64,000 nt of DNA from Desulfatibacillum sp. (GTDB taxonomy: Bacteria; Desulfobacterota; Desulfobacteria; Desulfobacterales; Desulfatibacillaceae): positions 62,001-126,000 of the forward strand of contig JAEINP010000007.1 in assembly GCA_016342355.1 (NCBI GenBank), read 5' to 3'. Every line of letters begins with the position of its first letter. Positions within the stretch are counted from its first letter, which is position 1. The notes beneath the pieces were generated by a model. That model was given only the letters and a program-made list of their open reading frames with translations, was not told where the DNA came from and searched no databases. Of the stretch, positions 60,127-64,000 are shown one piece after another. Both the position numbers and the translations under genes were made by a program.

Positions 60127-63100
60127 TTGTCGAGGGATTTCACATTAATGGCTTTGGTATTTTTTCCCAAATGGAAATCCGGGGGTTTTCGCCCGGGCTC
60201 AACATAATTCTTGGGGGTAACGAGGCTGGCAAATCCACAATCCTGGCCTTTTTGCGGGTTATGCTGTTCGGCTTTCCACGCAATACAACGGGGACAAATA
60301 CCTATCCTCCCCTGAAAGGCGGCGCCCACGGGGGGAGCCTCATACTGGCCAGCGACAATGGCCCCATCGTGTTGAACCGGAGCCCGGGCGCCCATGGCGG
60401 GAATATTAGTCTGTCCTATCCTGACGGAACCAAGGGAACCGGGGACGATCTTCAACGCCTCCTGGCCGGGGCCACCCCCACTTTATTCAATAATGTATAT
60501 GCCTTCGGCCTGTCCGAGTTACAAACCATACAAAGCCTCACCAATGAAGAAGTAGCTTCGGCCCTGTACGGCGCAAGCCTGGGCGCCGGAGTCCGGTCCC
60601 TGGCCGCTGCCAGAAAGCAGATTTCCCAACGCCAGGGAGACTTGTTCAAACCCACGGGAAAAAAGCCTGAAATTAATCAAAAAATCAGTGAGTTCAAGGA
60701 AAATGCCGCCCTCATTACCCAGGCAGCCAGGGACGCCGATATTTATCTGGCTTCTGTTAAGGCATTGGAAAGTATTCAGCAGGAACTCAACTCCCTGAAT
60801 CCATTAAAAATTCAATTAAACAAGAAAATACGTTTTTGTGAAAATATATTGGGATTGTGGGGCGATTGGCTGGACTATGCCCAGGCGCTCTCCCGCCTGG
60901 AGGAAATACCTCAAAATTTTGTCCAGCTTCCTGAAAACTCCCTCAGCCTGCTGGAATCCCTAAACGACAAGATAGGGTCTGCCACCGAAGAAATTTTGGC
61001 CTTGCAGGAAGAACTCGCGGGTCTTCAAAATCTGGCTGCTTCCCTGGAAGTGGAAACAGGCCTCATTGACCAGGGAGAACCGATTGTTTTGCTTAACTCG
61101 GAATATGCAGGCTACCGCATAAACCTGGAAAACGTACAACGCCACACACTCCAACTTGACGCTAAAAACGCCGAAATTCAATCAATTTGCACAAGCCTGG
61201 GAGCCGGTTGGACCCTGGAACGCCTTGCAGGCTTCGAGGGTTCTCTGTTTCTTAAACAGGATTTGGATAGACACGAAAAGGCGCTATCCATTGCGGCTCA
61301 GGCCAACCAACAGGCTTCAAGTCAGGTAATTCTGCGCCAGGAGAGCGTGGATGAAATCCTTGAAGAAATCCATAGACGCGCCGAGGCTGCGAATAAGGCC
61401 GGCACAACACCCCATGCCTGGGAGCAGGCATTCCAGGCAGGACAGGACCCTTTGGCTGCTTCCAGGGATGCAGGAAATAAACTCGCGGAGTTGCTTTCCC
61501 GCAAAGAATTCCTGGAGCAGGAACTGGCCCACCAAACACAACGTATGACAGACAAAGCCGTGTTTGCCTGGAGGCGCAGAGGGTATTTTGCGGCGGTATT
61601 TTTGTTTGGAGGAGCCCTCCTTGCGGGAACAGGTCTCATGATCTATGGCCTTGAATGGTATGCGCCTTTATCAGCCGTCGCCCTGGGCATGATCGCAGGC
61701 GCAATGTACCTGGCCCGAATTACCAAATCCCCTCCTCCGGAACGGTTTATAATAAAATTGGGCATCCGGGACCAGGAGTTTGCCCGGATGGGCACTGGCA
61801 TTGAAGCGCAACAAGCGAAATTGAGGGAAATTGAGGAGGACATGGGCCGTCTATCAGCCGGTCTTGGAATCGCAGTTCCTCAGACGAACCAGGAAATTTT
61901 GGACTTTATTGCTCACACAGACTTCGAGTTCAACCGATTTCGCTCATGGATGGGCTTCCGAACAGACCTGGAGGAATGCCGGGCCAGGGGCAAGGCCGCC
62001 GCCAAACGCCTGGATGCCGCCAGGGAAACTGCCATGCAAACGCAAATCAGCCTGGCCTCCTGTGAAGCAGCGTGGCAAGATTGGCTAAAGGGGCAGGAGT
62101 TTCCAACCAGTCTGTCACCCGTTTCCGCCAGAGAAGCCCTTTCACTCATGGAAACGGGGGCTGCCTTGCTGCGAGAAGCCTCCATCGAGGAGTTGCAACT
62201 AGTTCAATGCCGTAGCAAGGTCCAGGAATTTGAGGACAATCTACGCCAATTGACCATGGCCCTTTCCCTTCCTTTTCCCAAACCAGGTTTAGTGCAGGCC
62301 AGTCTTCAGGAGTTGGGAAGCAGACTTGACAAATCCAGGGAAAACCAGGCTGTCCAAAAGCAGGTTGCCTCCGGCATGGAGACAGTCGAGTTCAAAATCA
62401 AGGAAAAAGTGAGCCGCCTGGATAATCTTAACTGCGAAAGGAAAAACCTGCTGGCGTCCGCTCAGGCGCAATCAGAGCAGGAGTTCCTGGAAAAGTGCCG
62501 CCTCTCCCGGGAGCAAATCTCTTTGGAAAACCAATTGGAAAGAGCCGCTTCCGGCATCCGGAACGTTTCCGGCGAAAAGGATATTCAAGGCTTGCTGGGA
62601 AGGTTGTCCACTATGAGCAGGGACGAATGCCTGGCCCGGTTGCAAGAGGCCAATAATGAATTGAAATGCACGGAAGACGCATTGCAGGACTTGACTGGAA
62701 AATATGCGGAACTTAAAGCGGATATGAGAAGACTGGCCTCTGATACCAAGGTGTCTCTTCTGCGGACTAAGGAAGGAGAGATTGCCGAACAGATTAAAAA
62801 TCTCTCCTTTCAATGGGGGGCGTACACTCTTGCCGGGCTTTTTTTGGAGCGGGCGGTATCCTTTCTGGAGGAAGAGCAGCAACCCGAGGTAATCACCAGG
62901 GCCGGGACCCTATTCAAGGAAATTACAGATGGCCGCTATGAAAGGATTTATGCTCCTTTGGGAGAAAAATCCATAGAACTGATTATGACTGACGGCACGC
63001 GCAAGAACCCTGAGCAACTGAGTAGAGGAACGGCGGAACTCCTTTACTTGTGCATCAGGATGGGTTATATTCAGGCACGAGCTAAACAGGGTGCCAACCT

Positions 63101-63299
63101 TCCCGTTGTCATGGACGACGTTTTGGTCAATTTCGATGCAACACGGGCTACCCAAGCGGCGCACGCCATTTCCGGCCTTGCCCGGGGCCACCAGGTATTC
63201 CTCTTTACCTGCCATAAGCCTTTTTTAAAGTTGTTTGGGAATCCATCTCCCGATTTTCATCTATACACACTGCATCAAGGAAAACTGGCTCCGGCATGA
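60123..63299 (+). CDS. YhaN/SbcC-like ATPase with membrane segment
   Basis: A 1058-residue SMC/Rad50-type ATPase. The N-terminus has Walker A GGNEAGKST near residue 35; the C-terminus has the signature LSRGTAELLYLCIR and Walker B VVMDDVLVNFD. Long coiled coils fill the middle, interrupted at about 490-540 by two hydrophobic stretches (AAVFLFGGALLAGTGLMIYG and SAVALGMIAGAMYL) as in YhaN, which would hold the complex at the membrane. GGAGGA precedes the ATG, which overlaps the stop of the nuclease gene. Confidence 0.92.
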   Translation: MIVEGFHINGFGIFSQMEIRGFSPGLNIILGGNEAGKSTILAFLRVMLFGFPRNTTGTNTYPPLKGGAHGGSLILASDNGPIVLNRSPGAHGGNISLSYPDGTKGTGDDLQRLLAGATPTLFNNVYAFGLSELQTIQSLTNEEVASALYGASLGAGVRSLAAARKQISQRQGDLFKPTGKKPEINQKISEFKENAALITQAARDADIYLASVKALESIQQELNSLNPLKIQLNKKIRFCENILGLWGDWLDYAQALSRLEEIPQNFVQLPENSLSLLESLNDKIGSATEEILALQEELAGLQNLAASLEVETGLIDQGEPIVLLNSEYAGYRINLENVQRHTLQLDAKNAEIQSICTSLGAGWTLERLAGFEGSLFLKQDLDRHEKALSIAAQANQQASSQVILRQESVDEILEEIHRRAEAANKAGTTPHAWEQAFQAGQDPLAASRDAGNKLAELLSRKEFLEQELAHQTQRMTDKAVFAWRRRGYFAAVFLFGGALLAGTGLMIYGLEWYAPLSAVALGMIAGAMYLARITKSPPPERFIIKLGIRDQEFARMGTGIEAQQAKLREIEEDMGRLSAGLGIAVPQTNQEILDFIAHTDFEFNRFRSWMGFRTDLEECRARGKAAAKRLDAARETAMQTQISLASCEAAWQDWLKGQEFPTSLSPVSAREALSLMETGAALLREASIEELQLVQCRSKVQEFEDNLRQLTMALSLPFPKPGLVQASLQELGSRLDKSRENQAVQKQVASGMETVEFKIKEKVSRLDNLNCERKNLLASAQAQSEQEFLEKCRLSREQISLENQLERAASGIRNVSGEKDIQGLLGRLSTMSRDECLARLQEANNELKCTEDALQDLTGKYAELKADMRRLASDTKVSLLRTKEGEIAEQIKNLSFQWGAYTLAGLFLERAVSFLEEEQQPEVITRAGTLFKEITDGRYERIYAPLGEKSIELIMTDGTRKNPEQLSRGTAELLYLCIRMGYIQARAKQGANLPVVMDDVLVNFDATRATQAAHAISGLARGHQVFLFTCHKPFLKLFGNPSPDFHLYTLHQGKLAPA

Positions 63300-63316
63300 C
63301 CATTTTCACAGGTATT

Positions 63317-63339
63317 GGGTCTAAGACCCCTTGATTTTT
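63317..63339 (+). terminator. Weak terminator after the SbcC-like gene
   Basis: GGGTC-TAA-GACCC hairpin followed after six bases by TTTTT. The stem is only 5 bp, so efficiency is doubtful. Confidence 0.4.
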
Positions 63340-63425
63340 CAATAAAAATTTTGTAGCTATTGGAATACTCGGCACCGGATCACAGAGCCTCTTCCGGGTT
63401 GAAGGAGGCATTGGCGAGGAAATGT

Positions 63426-63899
63426 ATGCAGCAACCCAAAATTGTATATGTGAATTCCGATGAGACAGCCGTATTTGTGTGCCCTCATTGCGGAGCCTCG
63501 AAAACAACCTCGGTTTCCAAGTTCAAAAACCAGCGAGGCGCCATCAAGGTTCGGTGCGCATGTAAGGAAGTATACAGAACCCAATTGGAGTTCCGAAAGA
63601 CTTGGAGAAAGTCCACGGAACTGAACGGTTTGTATACCAAGGCCAGCGACGAGACCATGGGAGGGCGAATGGTGGTGAAAAACATTTCTCAAGGAGGAGT
63701 GGGTTTTGTCACTAAAAGTAAAAATCGCCTGGAAATCGGAGACTTGATCAACCTGAAATTCAACCTGGATGACACGGAAAAATCCCAAATAAGAAAAAGG
63801 GCCGTAGTCCGTGTGGTGGAGGAGAATTATACAGGGTGCCAGTTTACAGACATCTCTGGCACATATGACAAGGCTTTGGGTTTTTATCTTAAACGGTGA
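63426..63899 (+). CDS. Zinc-ribbon and PilZ domain protein
   Basis: A 157-residue protein. The N-terminal part has a Cys4 zinc ribbon (CPHCGASK ... CACK, about 19-50). The PilZ domain (about 60-155) has the c-di-GMP-binding RKTWR (RxxxR) and NISQGG (NxSxxG) motifs. GAGGA lies five bases before the ATG chosen, which is out of frame with a nearby ATG at 63422. It is a likely receiver of c-di-GMP made by the two GGDEF proteins in the window. The role of the ribbon, DNA, RNA or protein contact, is unknown. Confidence 0.88.
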   Translation: MQQPKIVYVNSDETAVFVCPHCGASKTTSVSKFKNQRGAIKVRCACKEVYRTQLEFRKTWRKSTELNGLYTKASDETMGGRMVVKNISQGGVGFVTKSKNRLEIGDLINLKFNLDDTEKSQIRKRAVVRVVEENYTGCQFTDISGTYDKALGFYLKR

Positions 63900-63901
63900 T
63901 C

Positions 63902-64000
63902 CTACAGGTGCTTAAAAGAAAAAGCCCGGACATCCCTGCCTGAAAAGGCCTGGGCTATGTCCCCTGCACTGGTGATGCCAGCCAATACACTGGCATAATC
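63902..64000 (-). CDS. C-terminal end of an unidentified protein (partial)
   Basis: The last 32 codons of a gene that begins beyond the right edge, ending in TAG at 63902-63904. The readable part (DYASVLAGITSAGDIAQAF, then SGRDVRAFSFKHL) looks like genuine protein and has no stops. It converges with the PilZ gene, with only 2 bp between the stops. Product not recognised from so short a piece. Confidence 0.55.
   Translation of the reverse strand, partial: DYASVLAGITSAGDIAQAFSGRDVRAFSFKHL

Overview
The window looks like chromosome of a Gram-negative anaerobe of the Desulfobacterota, most like a metabolically versatile sulfate reducer of the Desulfatibacillum type. This is an inference from gene content: an LptD outer-membrane protein, a transcarboxylase / succinyl-CoA synthetase operon for propionyl-CoA and methylmalonyl-CoA, several acyl-CoA enzymes, Fe-S flavoproteins, Hanks-type kinases and c-di-GMP proteins. 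No sulfate-reduction gene, rRNA, tRNA, CRISPR array or intact insertion sequence was seen, so the taxonomic call rests on style, not on a marker.

Left part (1-9 kb): a minus-strand run holds a heterodimeric ABC exporter (the second subunit runs off the left edge), a flavodoxin-ferredoxin protein, a stomatin/NfeD pair, a metallo-beta-lactamase-fold hydrolase and a membrane TPR protein. From 9 to 14 kb the plus strand carries an SDR oxidoreductase, a REC-GGDEF diguanylate cyclase, and adenine deaminase followed by MtnA, which together would consume both products of methylthioadenosine cleavage. From 14 to 25 kb lies a signalling-rich area: a membrane protein built of 14-residue repeats, a TetR regulator, a REC-REC-GGDEF protein, an Fe-S DUF3786 protein, a kinase-HDOD-GAF fusion, a GbsR/MarR regulator with a 34-bp palindrome at its own promoter, a kinase with a cyclic-nucleotide domain, and an orphan DNA methyltransferase.

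Middle part (25-47 kb): pyruvoyl-dependent arginine decarboxylase and agmatinase overlap by 4 bp and make putrescine; EF-P and its lysyl-transferase EpmA lie together; then pyruvate kinase and an XRE-cupin regulator / acyl-CoA dehydrogenase / enoyl-CoA hydratase operon. A 608-bp AT-rich spacer with four AAAACA-N4-TGTTTT palindromes separates that operon from a divergent STAND-like ATPase with TPRs. A six-gene plus-strand operon (mce, a carboxyltransferase, a 65-residue protein, a biotinylated pyruvate/oxaloacetate carboxyltransferase, sucC, sucD) ends in a clear terminator. A TetR protein made of two complete tandem TetR units is translationally coupled to an NAD-dependent epimerase.

Right part (47-64 kb): a CBS protein and lptD converge; a plus-strand operon follows with surE, a YhaM-like exoribonuclease, tmk, a cysteine synthase fused to a cysteinyl-tRNA synthetase-like domain, an unknown protein and an acyl-CoA synthetase-like protein. 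The fusion keeps the zinc and cysteine pocket of CysRS but lacks canonical HIGH and KMSKS motifs, and the acyl-CoA synthetase-like protein has a broken P-loop and a Glu at the A10 lysine. These two neighbours are the best candidates for something undescribed. A 1.4-kb gene-poor stretch contains a 55-codon gene with a GTG start and a row of hairpins. The window closes with a YhaO/YhaN-type SbcCD pair, a zinc-ribbon PilZ protein and the end of a minus-strand gene.
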